Positions 36,534 to 50,386 of a DNA stretch of 64,000 nucleotides are shown one piece after another. Where the stretch lies: contig NZ_PPPD01000002.1 in the NCBI RefSeq assembly GCF_002901445.1, positions 372,001 through 436,000 on the forward strand, read 5' to 3'. Within the stretch, counting starts at the first letter, position 1; every line of letters starts with the position of its first letter. The notes beneath the pieces were generated by a model. That model was not told the origin of the DNA, searched no databases, and was given only the letters and a program-made list of their open reading frames with translations. This DNA is from Deinococcus koreensis (GTDB lineage Bacteria; Deinococcota; Deinococci; Deinococcales; Deinococcaceae). The translations under genes and the position numbers were made by a program.

Positions 36534-36560
36534 ATCCCCACCCCACCGAGGTCGCCTGCC

Positions 36561-38054
36561 ATGCCCCGAGCCCGTCTGTCCCGCCCCGTCTCCACCCTGC
36601 TGAGCCTGGCCCTGCTTCTCGGGCCCGCCGCCGCGCAGACCGCCCCCCCGGCCCCGGTCACCAGCCCGGCTCAGCCCACCCCAGCCCCGGCCAGCCCAGC
36701 TCAGCCCGCCGCCGAGCCCGCCTCCCTGACCCCCCTGCTCGAAGCGCTGCGGCGCTCGCCCGGCTGGCGGTCGGCCGACCTGAGCTACCGGGCGGCGCAG
36801 CTGGCCCTGGACAGCGCGCGCACCCGCGCCGGACTCTCGCTCACCGCCGGCGCCGACGGGGGCCTGACCCGGCTGCCCTGGGACACCGGGCAGTGGCAGG
36901 GCAACGCCAGCGTCACGCTGGGCGCCACCCTCAGCGTGCTGCCCTGGGCGCCCGCCCTGGAAGGGGTGCGGAGTGCTCAGCGCGCGCTCGACGCGGCGGC
37001 GGTGGAGCTGCGGAACTCGCGCGCCACGCTGACCACGCAGCTGCTGGAGGCCTACGCCAACGCCCGGTCGGCTGCCGACGCGCTGGCCCTGGCCGACGCC
37101 CAGCTCTCGCTGAGTGCCCGGCTGCTGGAGGTGGCCCGCGCCCAGCGCGCCCAGGGTCTGCTCACCCAGGAGGCCCTGCTGGAGCGTCAGGGCGCGCTGG
37201 AGGGTGCCCAGGCGGGGCAGGCCCGCGCGGCGCGCGGCGTGGCCCTGGCCGCTCAGGCGGTCGCCCGCGTGCTGGGCACGCCGGTCACGCTGCCGGCGCG
37301 CGCCGCCGAGTTCGCGCCGCTGCCCGACACCCAGCCGGGGCAGGATCTGGCCGCCCTGCTGGCGCGTGCCGACGGGCGCCGCCCCGAGGTCGCCCGCGCC
37401 CGCGCCTCGCTGGCCGACGCCCAGGCGAACCTCTCGGCCACCACGCTCGACGCCCGGCTGCCGGATCTCAGCGCCAGCGTGCGCGCCGGGCAGCTCAGCG
37501 ACGGCCAGGGCGGCAGCGGCCGGATCCTGAGCGGCAGCCTGAACGTCAAGACCGGCGTGCTGGGCGCGCAGCTCAGCGTACCCCTGCGCGACACCAGCGC
37601 GGTGCCCAGCGGCGTTTCGCTGTCGCTCAGCGCCTCCATCCCGATTCTGGGGGGCGGCAAGGGCACGGCGCTGGCCCAGGCGCAGCTCGGCGTGACCCAG
37701 GCGCAGCTCGGGCTGGACAGCGCGCGGCAGAGCGTGGAGCTGGACGTCCGCACCCGTCTGGGCGCCCTGCAGGACGAGCAGGGAGCGCTGCCGGCGGCCC
37801 AGACCGCCGTGACGGGCGCCCAGACCGCCCTGGACAGCGCGCGCGCCCGCCTGGAGGCGGGGCTGGGCACCGCGCTGGACGCCCTGCAGGCCGAGGTGGG
37901 GCTGCTGCAGGCCACCCAGGCCCTGGGCGCCCAGCAGCGCGGCGCCGCGCTCGCCGCCCTGAAACTCGCCGCCGCCACCGCCGACCTCGACGCGCTGCTC
38001 ACCACCCCTGCCCCCCTGCCCACCAGTCCCGCGCCCGCCGGAGGCCGACCATGA
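36561..38054 (+). CDS. TolC-family outer-membrane channel protein (first)
   Basis: Outer-membrane efflux protein of 497 aa. Signal peptide ([20 protein letters not shown] then GPAAAQ), a Pro/Ala-rich linker to about residue 55, then two repeats of the TolC coiled-coil pattern: [17 protein letters not shown], and after the mid-point [12 protein letters not shown] and [25 protein letters not shown] precedes the ATG. Overlaps the next TolC-like gene (ATGA). The full length agrees with the family norm. Confidence 0.87.
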   Translation: MPRARLSRPVSTLLSLALLLGPAAAQTAPPAPVTSPAQPTPAPASPAQPAAEPASLTPLLEALRRSPGWRSADLSYRAAQLALDSARTRAGLSLTAGADGGLTRLPWDTGQWQGNASVTLGATLSVLPWAPALEGVRSAQRALDAAAVELRNSRATLTTQLLEAYANARSAADALALADAQLSLSARLLEVARAQRAQGLLTQEALLERQGALEGAQAGQARAARGVALAAQAVARVLGTPVTLPARAAEFAPLPDTQPGQDLAALLARADGRRPEVARARASLADAQANLSATTLDARLPDLSASVRAGQLSDGQGGSGRILSGSLNVKTGVLGAQLSVPLRDTSAVPSGVSLSLSASIPILGGGKGTALAQAQLGVTQAQLGLDSARQSVELDVRTRLGALQDEQGALPAAQTAVTGAQTALDSARARLEAGLGTALDALQAEVGLLQATQALGAQQRGAALAALKLAAATADLDALLTTPAPLPTSPAPAGGRP

Positions 38055-39115
38055 ATTCCATGCTGACCCGCACCACCCTGACCCTGCTCCTCGCCTTGAC
38101 CGTCTCCGGCGCCGCTGCCCAGTCTGCTGCCCAAGGCGCGACCCGCCTGACGCTCGCGGAGGCCGTGAGCCGCGCCCTGACCAGCGGCGTGGACGTCACC
38201 ACCGCCCGCGCGAACCTGCAGAAGGCCCAGGCGAACCTGAAGTCCGTGCGCGCCGACCCCACCAGCGTGATCACTACCCTGACCCCGGCCGAGCAGGACG
38301 TGGCCCTGCAGACTGCCACCCTGGAGGGCACCCGCCTGAACGTGGTGCAGGCGGTCGTGACCCAGTACCTCACGGCCTACGAGACCGCCGAGCGCGTCAC
38401 GCTGAACGCGGCGCAGGTCGCGCTGGACGAGCGCAGCCTGACCATCGCCCGGGCCCGGCTGGCCGCGCGGGTCGCCACGGCGCTCGACGTCAGCCGCGCC
38501 CAGAACTCGCTGAACACCAACCGCCAGGAGCTGCAGAGCGCCCGCGACGGGCTCCCGGTGCAGGAGGCGGGGCTGGCCCGGCTGCTGAACCTGCCCGCCG
38601 GCACCAACCTGACCCTGGCTGCGCCCCCCGCCCCGCCCAGACTCGGCGCCTCCCTGGCGACCCTGCAGTCCGGGCTGAACACCCGCCTGCCCACGCTGGT
38701 GCAGGCGGCCAACGGCGCCGGCCTCGCGGCCCTGCAGGTGCGGCTGGCCGACAACGACTACACCCCGGCGCGCACCCTGCAGGACGCCCGGGTGGCCGCC
38801 CAGAACGCCCAGCGCAGCCTGGACGACGCCTCGCGCGCCGCCCTGACCACCGTGCGCGACGCCTACCGCACCGCCCAGGACGCCCAGGAGCGGGTGGCCC
38901 TGGCCCGCGAGAGCCAGGCCAACGCCCAGACCAGCCTGACCCAGGCGCAGGCCCGCCTGAGGGCCGGCACCGCCGCCGCCGTGGACGTGCAGCAGGCCCA
39001 GGTGCAGGCCCAGCAGGCGGCCTTCAGCGTGACGCAGGCCGTGAACGGCGTGTGGCGCGCGCTCTCGGGGCTGGGCGCGGCCTCCGGGGTGGACGTGACG
39101 GGGCTGGCGAGATGA
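38051..39115 (+). CDS. TolC-family outer-membrane channel protein (second, short)
   Basis: 354-aa exported protein with a signal peptide ([18 protein letters not shown]) and coiled-coil helices typical of outer-membrane efflux proteins ([76 protein letters not shown]). At 354 residues it is shorter than most TolC family members. It overlaps the gene on each side by ATGA. Two TolC-like proteins in one RND operon may form a mixed channel or serve different partners. Confidence 0.85.
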   Translation: MNSMLTRTTLTLLLALTVSGAAAQSAAQGATRLTLAEAVSRALTSGVDVTTARANLQKAQANLKSVRADPTSVITTLTPAEQDVALQTATLEGTRLNVVQAVVTQYLTAYETAERVTLNAAQVALDERSLTIARARLAARVATALDVSRAQNSLNTNRQELQSARDGLPVQEAGLARLLNLPAGTNLTLAAPPAPPRLGASLATLQSGLNTRLPTLVQAANGAGLAALQVRLADNDYTPARTLQDARVAAQNAQRSLDDASRAALTTVRDAYRTAQDAQERVALARESQANAQTSLTQAQARLRAGTAAAVDVQQAQVQAQQAAFSVTQAVNGVWRALSGLGAASGVDVTGLAR

Positions 39116-40421
39116 GACCGGGACACGCCGTTCTGCTGAGTGCCGCCCTGGGGCTGGGGCTTTCCGGCTGCACCCGGCCCGGCGGGAGCGCCCAGCAGCC
39201 CGGGGAAACGCCGGCCGCCCGCAGCGCGCCCGCAGGCAACGACCTCGACGCCGCGCCCGCCAAGTCCACCACGCTGGACGTGGGGGTGGTCACCGCGCGC
39301 CAGGGCACCCTGAACGTGCAGCGCAGCGCCAGCGCCATCATCCAGGCCCAGCGCGACAGTCATGTGGCGGCCCAGAGCGGCGGCAACGTCCAGGCCGTGC
39401 TGGCGGACGAGGGCGAGCGGGTCGGCCAGGGGGCGGTGGTCGTGCAGCTCGACGACACCCAGCAGCGTCAGGCCCTGGAGAACGCCCGGCTGCAGCTCCA
39501 GCAGGCGCAGATCACGCTGGATCAGACGCGCTCCACGACCTCGCAGGCCACGGGCGCGCTGCAGGCGTCGGTCACGTCCGCGCAGGCCAGCCTGTCGCAG
39601 GCGCAGCAGGGCGCGCAGAGTGCCGAGTCGCTGTACCGCCTGGGCGGCATCAGCCTGTCCGACCTGCAGGCAGCGCGCGCCACGCTGGCCCAGGCCCAGA
39701 GCGCGCTGGCGCAGGCGCGCAACTCGCTGGAGCAGAACGGCCGCAGCGCCCAGAGTTCCGTGCCCCTGCAGCTCTCGCAGCTGCAGAGCGCCCAGGCCAG
39801 CGTGCGGCAGGCCGAGGAAAACCTGGCCCGCACGGCGGTGCGCGCGCCCTTCGCCGGCACCGTGGCGAGCATCGACGTCGAGGTCGGGGAGTTCGCCGCC
39901 CAGGGCTCGCCCGTCTTCCGGCTGGTCGATCCGGGCTCCATCCGCGTGAAGTTCAGCGTGCCCTCGGCCGACGCCGGGGCGCTGAATGAGGGCAGCACGC
40001 TGAACCTGGGCTACGGCGGCCGGAACTACGTGGCCACGGTGGTCGGCAGCCCCGGCATCGCGGGCGAGAACCGTCTGGTGCCCATCACCGCGCGCGTGCA
40101 GGGCGGCGAGACCCTGCCGGTGGGCGGCGCCGCGCAGGCCCGCTACCGCAACACGCTGGGCTCGGGGCTGCTCATTCCCAGCCCGGCCGTGCAGACCGAC
40201 GGCGGCGAGAACTCGGTCTACGTGGCCGCGGGCGGCGTGGCCCAGCGCACCCCCGTGACCGTCGTGGCCGAGAGCGGCGGTCAGGTGGCCGTGCGCGGCC
40301 TGAGCGCCGGGCAGCAGGTCATCACGCCGGTGCCTGCCAGCCTGCAAGACGGCACGCGCATCCGCATTGACCCTTCTCCTACGGGCAGCGCGGCCCGTGA
40401 CCGCGCCGCAGGAAGTTCCCC

Positions 40422-40425
<4 letters not shown>
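39112..40425 (+). CDS. RND periplasmic adaptor (membrane fusion protein), lipoprotein
   Basis: HlyD/AcrA-type adaptor of 437 aa, lipid-anchored (GLGLSGC). A beta-barrel/lipoyl portion near [31 protein letters not shown] opens a long coiled-coil hairpin rich in Gln and Ala (about residues 125-240), closed by the second lipoyl half [20 protein letters not shown] and the beta-barrel with [17 protein letters not shown] at 39112 overlaps the upstream stop (ATGA). It would link the RND pump to the TolC-like channels. Confidence 0.92.
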
Positions 40426-43853
<3,428 letters not shown>

Positions 43854-43886
43854 GGGGAGGGCGCGCTCAACTCACCATAGACGTTC

Positions 43887-43892
43887 TATAGT
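43887..43892 (+). promoter_or_regulatory. -10 box TATAGT of O-antigen ligase-like gene, leaderless
   Basis: TATAGT followed by 7 nt and a GTG at 43900. An ATAGA/TCTAT inverted repeat overlaps it. Confidence 0.6.
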
Positions 43893-43899
43893 CTCCCCT

Positions 43900-45420
43900 G
43901 TGACCGGCGTTCCCGTTGAAGCCCCACCTCCACGCTGGATTGCCCCCTGGCTGGCCCTGCTGGCTCCGCTCTATGTGATCTCACCCCTGGCGCTCCTGGG
44001 CTTGCCACACCTTAAGCGCCTGCCCAAAGCAGTTCTCTGGGTGCTGGGGTTCTACGCGCTCAGCCAGCAGATTCCTGCTCTGTTTACGCCGGAGCCTCTG
44101 CTGGCTAGTGTGCTCGCGTTAGCGCGCACACTCTTGATGTTCGGATTGATGGGAGTTGGGGTAGCGTTGGGTAGCAGCGAGCAATTTAAGCAGATTACAT
44201 TCGGCCTCGCAGTTGTATTTGTTACAGCCGTTGCATATAGCCTTTCTGTTGGGGCTGATATATTCACAAGTCGACTGGGCCATCCGTACATGACATCAAC
44301 TACACTCGGAATAGCTGGGGCTTTCGGTATTTGGATTGCGCTTTTCACAACCGGAAAACTTCTTTGGAAAATTCCGTTTGGGATTTTAGGCATGATAATC
44401 GTACTACTGTCTGGAAGCCGCGGTTCATTTATTGCAGCTGTTCTTGGTTGCATAGTTGGGTCTTTTGTCTACCGTAATAGGAGGATGAATCTTGTTATTA
44501 TTGTAGGGTTAGGTATATTGGCTGGGACAATTTATATCGGAAATCGTGTGAACTTTATTGCTATAGATCGATTGAATAGTGTAGATACGACTGGGCGTGA
44601 TATTGTTTGGTATAACACGTTGACTGTAATTCAGAGTCAGCCCTGGGCGGGTGTTGGTAGTTACAGACTCGGCAAATATTTGTCCCCTTCAATCAATGAT
44701 TGCACAACTTTCGTAGGATTTGACGGTCGATCAGCCGAATGTTCTAACATTGTAACCCGCTTAGGAAACCCTTGGCAAATTGCTCACAATGGAGTTTTGC
44801 ATCAACTTGCTGAAACAGGATTCGTAGGATTGATGGGGCTCACGGCTTTACTGGGTTATGCATTATTTAATGCCGCTTTGCGTGGTGATAGACTTATTCT
44901 TAGCATCCTCATTGGAATCATTTTTGCATCAATTAACGATAATACTTTGATTGTACCTAGTCCGTTTTTTGCAGAATTATTCTGGATAGCAGTCGGTATC
45001 GCCATCAAAAACGGCGAGGTGTTCGCCTTTGCTGATTTATTAATAGGCTTTATCTCAGTAATAATTTTGTCTACACCAATTTTATATAATTTATCCACGA
45101 GTAGTAGATATAGTGTTGTAAAGCTAATGTACATTAATGCACCTAAACACGTAAGGATTGGAAACAAATACACAGTGGTGTCCAAATTTTACCTTATGCC
45201 TGGACAATATAGAGTAGTATTGTTTTCTTGCTCAACTTATTGCATTAATGCAGGAGTGACAAACTTCACAGCACTTTCAAACAATTCTGATATGATATTT
45301 GTCTCTGGAAATATTTTGAATGAGAAAAGTCAATTAATTAGACTAAGACTATATAATCTTAAATCGTCTTGGGATATTAATCCCGTAGCTGAAAAGATTT
45401 GGAAGGTTGATGTGGAATGA
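43900..45420 (+). CDS. O-antigen ligase/polymerase-like (Wzy_C) membrane protein
   Basis: Multi-span membrane glycosyl transferase of 506 aa, WaaL/Wzy_C type. It has about 10-12 spans, the usual large extracytoplasmic loop with GRDIVWYNTLTVIQSQPWAGVG and later NPWQIAHNGVLHQLAETGF, holding a conserved Arg (GRDI) and His (AHNG). The last 100 residues (MYINAPKHVRIGNKYTV onward) form an extra beta-rich tail. The first 70 codons are G/C-rich like the native genes, while the rest is A/T-rich, hinting at a mosaic gene. It overlaps the next gene (ATGA). Confidence 0.85.
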   Translation: MTGVPVEAPPPRWIAPWLALLAPLYVISPLALLGLPHLKRLPKAVLWVLGFYALSQQIPALFTPEPLLASVLALARTLLMFGLMGVGVALGSSEQFKQITFGLAVVFVTAVAYSLSVGADIFTSRLGHPYMTSTTLGIAGAFGIWIALFTTGKLLWKIPFGILGMIIVLLSGSRGSFIAAVLGCIVGSFVYRNRRMNLVIIVGLGILAGTIYIGNRVNFIAIDRLNSVDTTGRDIVWYNTLTVIQSQPWAGVGSYRLGKYLSPSINDCTTFVGFDGRSAECSNIVTRLGNPWQIAHNGVLHQLAETGFVGLMGLTALLGYALFNAALRGDRLILSILIGIIFASINDNTLIVPSPFFAELFWIAVGIAIKNGEVFAFADLLIGFISVIILSTPILYNLSTSSRYSVVKLMYINAPKHVRIGNKYTVVSKFYLMPGQYRVVLFSCSTYCINAGVTNFTALSNNSDMIFVSGNILNEKSQLIRLRLYNLKSSWDINPVAEKIWKVDVE

Positions 45421-46271
45421 GTAAAGGAAGATTTAGCAAATTAGCACTTTTGTTAGCAAATCTGATGTTGTGTCTTGTATTGACGTCGATATGTATACAA
45501 TTATCTCTAAAGTCACAAAAGGCGTTTCTTGAAACCAAGAGTGTTATGCAGCAATCCGAGTGTTCGAAAGAACTTGATTTTGAATTTGGCTACCAAAAGG
45601 AGGACAGTAGCGTAAGAAGAGTAGGAACCGGCTTCTATTTTTCTGGGAATGCTTGGATTGAAACTACACTATGCAAAGGCGGCTTGCTAATATTCAGCGC
45701 AATGGGCGAGCCGGCCTTAGGCGAATATCCTTTATTGACTATCATGCTTAACGACACGATTGTATTCAATAAAAGTATATCCAGAACGAAAAATACAAGA
45801 ATACATTTATTAACAGGGGGAAAGCTCATTATTGGATATTTTAATGACTATTATCTAGCCGATGTGAGAGTAGCTTATCTTAGAGGCTTAAAATTGACAA
45901 AGTCAAATTGCGGGAACACTTTTAAAGCTAAAGTGCCTATTGATAATGGTGGCGGCTGGTTCCCAGACTCAATGACGGCAAGTTTGGTAAGGTCTAGTCC
46001 ACTCGAGATATATCCATGTGGACTTGGAATTCTTAACATGAGCTTAGATGGCATCAAAGGAGGTGGAATATACCCCACAGTGAATATTCTGCAGGATAAC
46101 AAGATACTTCATACAATAATCACATCTCAAAAACCACAAAAATTCAGCTTTAAAGTTAACGCCGGTGCGGTCGTAGCACGCATTGCTAATCCGTATGGCA
46201 TTACTTTACAGGATCGGAATTTGAGCATTAGTAGTATAATATTTAAACCGGATCCAACTCCAGACCCATAA
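45417..46271 (+). CDS. membrane-anchored two-domain beta protein of unknown function
   Basis: 284 aa, not recognised. One N-terminal span (LALLLANLMLCLVLTSI) is followed by two similar beta domains: 'TTLCKGGLLIFSAMGEPALG' with EYPLLTIMLNDTIVF near 85-115, and 'IYPCGLGILNMSLDGIKGG' with YPTVNILQDNKIL near 195-230. Each contains Cys and the pattern G-x-YP-x-x-x-I-x-x-D. The fold suggests a carbohydrate-binding module; an O-antigen-ligase-like gene precedes it (ATGA), so binding of the glycan is possible. A/T-rich. The 3' end overlaps the convergent gene by 29 nt. Confidence 0.65.
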   Translation: MSKGRFSKLALLLANLMLCLVLTSICIQLSLKSQKAFLETKSVMQQSECSKELDFEFGYQKEDSSVRRVGTGFYFSGNAWIETTLCKGGLLIFSAMGEPALGEYPLLTIMLNDTIVFNKSISRTKNTRIHLLTGGKLIIGYFNDYYLADVRVAYLRGLKLTKSNCGNTFKAKVPIDNGGGWFPDSMTASLVRSSPLEIYPCGLGILNMSLDGIKGGGIYPTVNILQDNKILHTIITSQKPQKFSFKVNAGAVVARIANPYGITLQDRNLSISSIIFKPDPTPDP

Positions 46272-46980
46272 TCCTTTTCCACCGCTCAACATTTAAAGAA
46301 ACATCAGCGGGCAGCACCACTGTTGATTCCGAACGCAGACCCATTTTTACTGTCTGGCTACGTCGACGCGCCAATTCAAATACACTTTTTCGCTCCGTTG
46401 CAACATGGAGCACTTCATATTCAATCTGCTCACTATGGCAGATTACTTCTGTAACCAATGGAGCGATAATATCTACATAGTCTTGACTTGTGAATACGTC
46501 GCTGAAGGCGACCGGGTACTGGAATTCCCTTGGGCGAAAACTGGTACGCACGATCAAAAACCGCCCTGCACATCGAGCAGCCTCCTCGGCAACCAATTTG
46601 GTCAACGCATAATAGTTGACAACCGGCCCTGGCGTATCCGTCTCACGGTAATTTCCTTTCTCGCCACTGAAAACATAGTCCGTCGAGATGTGAACCAGCT
46701 TCGCGCCAATAGCGTTGGCTGCACGGGCCACATTACGGGTACCCTCTACGTTTATTCGCCAGCACCTATCACGCTCTGTCTCAGCAAGACCTACATTTGT
46801 ATAAGCTGCGGCATGGACAACTATTTGAGGATTCTCCCTCTGCAATATCGTGTGAACCTGCTGGGCGTCGGTGACGTCGAGCTCCTTGCTGGATGGTGCG
46901 ATGATCTGCGGTAGAATTGCACGCAACTCCGTTCCAAGCCGTCCACCGCCTCCTGTAAGCAGGATTTTAGGAGAAGTCAT
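46243..46980 (-). CDS. RmlD-like dTDP-4-dehydrorhamnose reductase (short)
   Basis: NAD(P)-dependent sugar-nucleotide reductase, 245 aa, extended SDR family. GGGGRLGTEL is the nucleotide loop, VVHAAAYTNVGLAE the Rossmann segment, STDYVFSG and YYALTK the catalytic S/T-Y-K region. Normal RmlD is about 285-300 aa; the C-terminal substrate domain is shorter here. It ends the long operon and lies 12.8 kb from the rmlB-A-C genes, as the missing fourth step of dTDP-L-rhamnose synthesis. Overlaps the CapD-like gene by ATGA. Confidence 0.82.
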   Translation of the reverse strand: MTSPKILLTGGGGRLGTELRAILPQIIAPSSKELDVTDAQQVHTILQRENPQIVVHAAAYTNVGLAETERDRCWRINVEGTRNVARAANAIGAKLVHISTDYVFSGEKGNYRETDTPGPVVNYYALTKLVAEEAARCAGRFLIVRTSFRPREFQYPVAFSDVFTSQDYVDIIAPLVTEVICHSEQIEYEVLHVATERKSVFELARRRSQTVKMGLRSESTVVLPADVSLNVERWKRIMGLELDPV

Positions 46981-48815
46981 CTGATACTCCCAAACTTATT
47001 CTCTGGAATGAGCCTGACCAGATCTTGACGAACGGACTCAAAATCATTTGCCTCCGCATGGCGGCGGAGGAGCTTCAGTTGCTCATGCATAATGTGGGGG
47101 TCAACCTTACCAAGCTTGGCACTGAAAATCTCACTGTGGGAAGTGGAATTGATGTCTTCACTACTCATGAGTAATTCTTCATAGAGTTTCTCGCCCGGCC
47201 GAATGCCGCTGTAAACCACATCAACATTCTGTGCACCGCTCAGACGTATAACGTCATGCGCCAGGTCAGAGATTTTCACGGGCTCGCCCATGTTCAGCAC
47301 GTACACCTTGCCATTTTCCGCAAGCCCTCCGGCCTGAACAACCAGCTTGGCTGCTTCTGGTATGGTCATAAAGTAGCGAACCATTTCGGGGTGAGTCACG
47401 GTGATAGGGCCACCCGCACGGATCTGGGACATAAACGTGGGGACTACGCTCCCCCGACTGCCCAGCACATTGCCGAATCGGACGGACACGAAGGCCTGGG
47501 TCTCACGGGCCTGGGCCGCCCCGGCAGAAACCACCATTTCAGCGATACGCTTCGAAGCCCCCATCACGCTGGTTGGATTAACCGCCTTATCCGTGGAAAC
47601 GTTCACTAGGCGGCTCACCCCGAATTTCAGGCACAGTGTGACGACATTATCTGTGCCTATGACGTTGTTGAGAATCGCCTCGGAGGGCGTCTGTTCCATC
47701 AACGGAACATGTTTGTGCGCCGCCGCATGGAATACAACATCCGGGCGAAACTCCTTGAAGACGGCCTCCAGCCGGGCCGCGTCACGCACGTCTCCAATCA
47801 GACCCATCTGTTTGACTTCAGGCCAGTTCCGCACCAACTCCTGCTGGATGCTGAAAATGCTGTTCTCACCTCGCCCGAAAAGCAACACCGTAGACGGGCT
47901 GAAAGTCACGATCTGCCGGACGATCTCGGAGCCGATACTACCGCCAGCTCCTGTCACGAGAACAACCCGTCCCCTAAGATAACTGGCTATTTCCTGCGTA
48001 TTCAGTTGCACTGGAGGCCGCCGGAGCAGATCTTCCAGATTCACGTCCCGAATCTGGCTGATGTTCACAGATCCGTTGAGGATCTCGAAGACCCCGGGAA
48101 TGATCCTATATCTTAAATGAGATTCACGCGCCTCGTCGACCACCCGCCTGATAAAATCGCCAGATGCCGAAGGCACAGCGATGAGAATTTCCTGTGCGCC
48201 CTCACGTTGTGCCACCGACTGAAGTGCAGCGACCTGTCCAAATACAGGTAACCCCAGAACCCGCTGCCCCACCTTGCTGAGCTCATCGTCAATGAAGCCA
48301 ATGGGCACCAGGCCAGACTCCGGATGCCGCTGCATCTCGCGTGCGATAAGGCTGCCAGCTTCGCCGGCACCGACGATCAACACGCGCCGCGCATCATCCG
48401 CTCTCTGCCGGCGCACCTGCTCGCTGAGCATCCGTGTGCCGAGGCGTGCCCCACCCATGAAGAGAAAACCCAGGATGCCGACGAGCAAAGGCACACTTCG
48501 GGGTAATTGCAGCCAGGTCTGAAGTATAAATCCGGCCGCAAACATAATGAGTGTCGCCAGGCTCACTGCACGGGCGAGCAGGATCAGATCCGAGATGCCC
48601 GCCCGTTGCCAGTTCTGGCGATGAAGCTGGTAGACATTGGCAACGCTGCCCATAACCACCAGACTCAGGAACATGTAGCTCCAGACATTGGCGGGGACAC
48701 CTAAGGAAATAAGTTCAGGTTTTCGAAAGCCGTAGGCAAGCAAGGTAGCGGCCCCCCATAACGCTGAATCAATCAGGTATTTGGAATGGGTGGGCGTGAA
48801 AAGAATTGGCTTCAT
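46977..48815 (-). CDS. UDP-N-acetylhexosamine 4,6-dehydratase (CapD/WbpM/PglF type)
   Basis: Membrane-anchored nucleotide-sugar dehydratase, 612 aa. Four N-terminal spans (to about 130) precede a first Rossmann domain ([17 protein letters not shown]) and the catalytic domain at about 280 onward: [47 protein letters not shown]. The catalytic Tyr is replaced by Met in VMGASK, as usual for this group. It would make UDP-4-keto-6-deoxy-GlcNAc, the precursor of QuiNAc, bacillosamine or similar sugars. ATGA overlap with both neighbours. Confidence 0.92.
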   Translation of the reverse strand: MKPILFTPTHSKYLIDSALWGAATLLAYGFRKPELISLGVPANVWSYMFLSLVVMGSVANVYQLHRQNWQRAGISDLILLARAVSLATLIMFAAGFILQTWLQLPRSVPLLVGILGFLFMGGARLGTRMLSEQVRRQRADDARRVLIVGAGEAGSLIAREMQRHPESGLVPIGFIDDELSKVGQRVLGLPVFGQVAALQSVAQREGAQEILIAVPSASGDFIRRVVDEARESHLRYRIIPGVFEILNGSVNISQIRDVNLEDLLRRPPVQLNTQEIASYLRGRVVLVTGAGGSIGSEIVRQIVTFSPSTVLLFGRGENSIFSIQQELVRNWPEVKQMGLIGDVRDAARLEAVFKEFRPDVVFHAAAHKHVPLMEQTPSEAILNNVIGTDNVVTLCLKFGVSRLVNVSTDKAVNPTSVMGASKRIAEMVVSAGAAQARETQAFVSVRFGNVLGSRGSVVPTFMSQIRAGGPITVTHPEMVRYFMTIPEAAKLVVQAGGLAENGKVYVLNMGEPVKISDLAHDVIRLSGAQNVDVVYSGIRPGEKLYEELLMSSEDINSTSHSEIFSAKLGKVDPHIMHEQLKLLRRHAEANDFESVRQDLVRLIPENKFGSIR

Positions 48816-50386
48816 TTATTTCCTGTCCCCTTGAAGACCGACAGCAGTGTGAGCTGGATAATCTCGAAATCCCTTCTGAACCCTAGCGTACGCATATACT
48901 GGGCGTCTCGCCGAACCTTCTCGACATCGTCGAGATCATCACGGCCGGTGGCCTGGGCATATCCTGTCACGCCCGGCAAGAGCGCATCAACGCCTGTCTG
49001 TTCCCGTAGCCTGAGCACTGGCGTCTGCGTCATCAGGGCGGGGCGTGGGCCCACCAGACTCATTTCGCCCCGCAGCACATTCAGCAGCTGTGGCAACTCA
49101 TCCAGACTGGTGCGGCGCAACACGGCTCCAAGTCGGGTCACCGGACTGACCCCCGTGCGCTGCATGTCCTCCGTGGAGAGGTGAGGAGTACCAACCTGCA
49201 TGGTTCGGAACTTGAAGATCCTGAAAGGACGGTGCCCCTGGCCTGCGCGCTCCTGAATAAAGAGCGGATGTCCCGGCGAATCCAGGCGGATCAATGCCGC
49301 TAGCCCCAGCAGGAGTGGGGCCAGAACGATCAAGGCAAGCAGGGCCAGAATACGTTCCAGCAGTGACCTCACCAGCAGATATCGTCGCTGTGACGCGCTG
49401 AGGGTATAGCGGGATGGCTCCGTTCTCTGAGAAGGGCGGTCACGATCCAGACTCTGACCCGTACGGGCCATCGCCTGCCAGACTGGGTAAGGTGGCGTCC
49501 AGCTCAGGAGACGCTGGGCTTTGGCGCTGCTGACCTGGAGCGAGCCGGTGAGACGCCGGATTACGGCGCCTCGTCCGGTGATTCGGCCCACCCAGAGCAA
49601 TAGGGGAACTGGGATGGCCGGCAGCCTGGCATGACGGCCCTGGGTCTCGGCGAGGAAGCGTGTCAGCTCGGGGGTCGAGAGATCCTGCCCATCCGAGGCG
49701 AAAAACATCTCACCGGGCGCCGCCGGATGCTCCAGCGCCACCGCGATCAGATCTGCCAGGTTGCCCACATAGACCATACTTCGCCGGTTTTTGATGGCGC
49801 CGATAGGTAAGGGAAAACCGCGACCAGCGGCGCGTGCCAGGGCCATGAAGTTGGCCTTGACACCTGGGCCATAGACCAGCGGGGGGCGGAGGATCACGAC
49901 TCCCAGGCCGGTATCCTGACCCAGGCGCAGCAGGGCCTGCTCGGCTTCCCACTTGCTCTGGCCGTAGGGATCGCTGGGCCGGGGCAGGTCGTCTTCCGTC
50001 AGCGGACGGTCGCTGGACTCGCCGTTCACCTTCACGGAACTCAGGTAGACGAAGCGCCTGACTCCCTGCCGGGCCGCGGCCGCGGCCAGCGAAAGGGCCG
50101 CGTCGCGATTGACCGCCCGGTAGGCCGCCAACGGATCGGGATGGGTGTCGTTCATGACGTGGACGCGGGCCGCCAGATACACGATCTGATCAACGTCGAG
50201 CAACATCTCGCTCCAGTCCTCGACCGTCTGGGTGAGATCGGGCAGGGTCACGTAAGCCGCCCCCGGCGGCACGGCGCTGCGCTGCCTCGCTGCAGCCAGC
50301 ACGAGCTTTCCCCGGCTCAACAGTTCAAGCACGACCACCTGTCCCACGAAACCGCTGGCCCCGACCACCAGCACCCGACCACTCAT
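48812..50386 (-). CDS. fusion: NAD-dependent sugar epimerase/reductase and phosphoglycosyl transferase
   Basis: Two-part enzyme, 524 aa. Residues 1-310 are an extended SDR ([52 protein letters not shown]) resembling WbpV/WbnF-type UDP-4-keto-sugar reductases. Residues 335-524 are a monotopic sugar transferase: a reentrant helix ([19 protein letters not shown]), [10 protein letters not shown], the Asp-Glu catalytic pair in [15 protein letters not shown], and [10 protein letters not shown]. So one protein would finish the sugar (probably QuiNAc or FucNAc) and load it on undecaprenyl phosphate, initiating the glycan. ATGA overlaps on both sides. Confidence 0.92.
   Translation of the reverse strand: MSGRVLVVGASGFVGQVVVLELLSRGKLVLAAARQRSAVPPGAAYVTLPDLTQTVEDWSEMLLDVDQIVYLAARVHVMNDTHPDPLAAYRAVNRDAALSLAAAAARQGVRRFVYLSSVKVNGESSDRPLTEDDLPRPSDPYGQSKWEAEQALLRLGQDTGLGVVILRPPLVYGPGVKANFMALARAAGRGFPLPIGAIKNRRSMVYVGNLADLIAVALEHPAAPGEMFFASDGQDLSTPELTRFLAETQGRHARLPAIPVPLLLWVGRITGRGAVIRRLTGSLQVSSAKAQRLLSWTPPYPVWQAMARTGQSLDRDRPSQRTEPSRYTLSASQRRYLLVRSLLERILALLALIVLAPLLLGLAALIRLDSPGHPLFIQERAGQGHRPFRIFKFRTMQVGTPHLSTEDMQRTGVSPVTRLGAVLRRTSLDELPQLLNVLRGEMSLVGPRPALMTQTPVLRLREQTGVDALLPGVTGYAQATGRDDLDDVEKVRRDAQYMRTLGFRRDFEIIQLTLLSVFKGTGNK

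Noticed and set aside
35769..36560. In-frame open extension upstream of the first TolC-family gene
   Set aside because: The extension runs through the TetR gene and operator and has no signal peptide; the ATG at 36561 begins a proper signal sequence.
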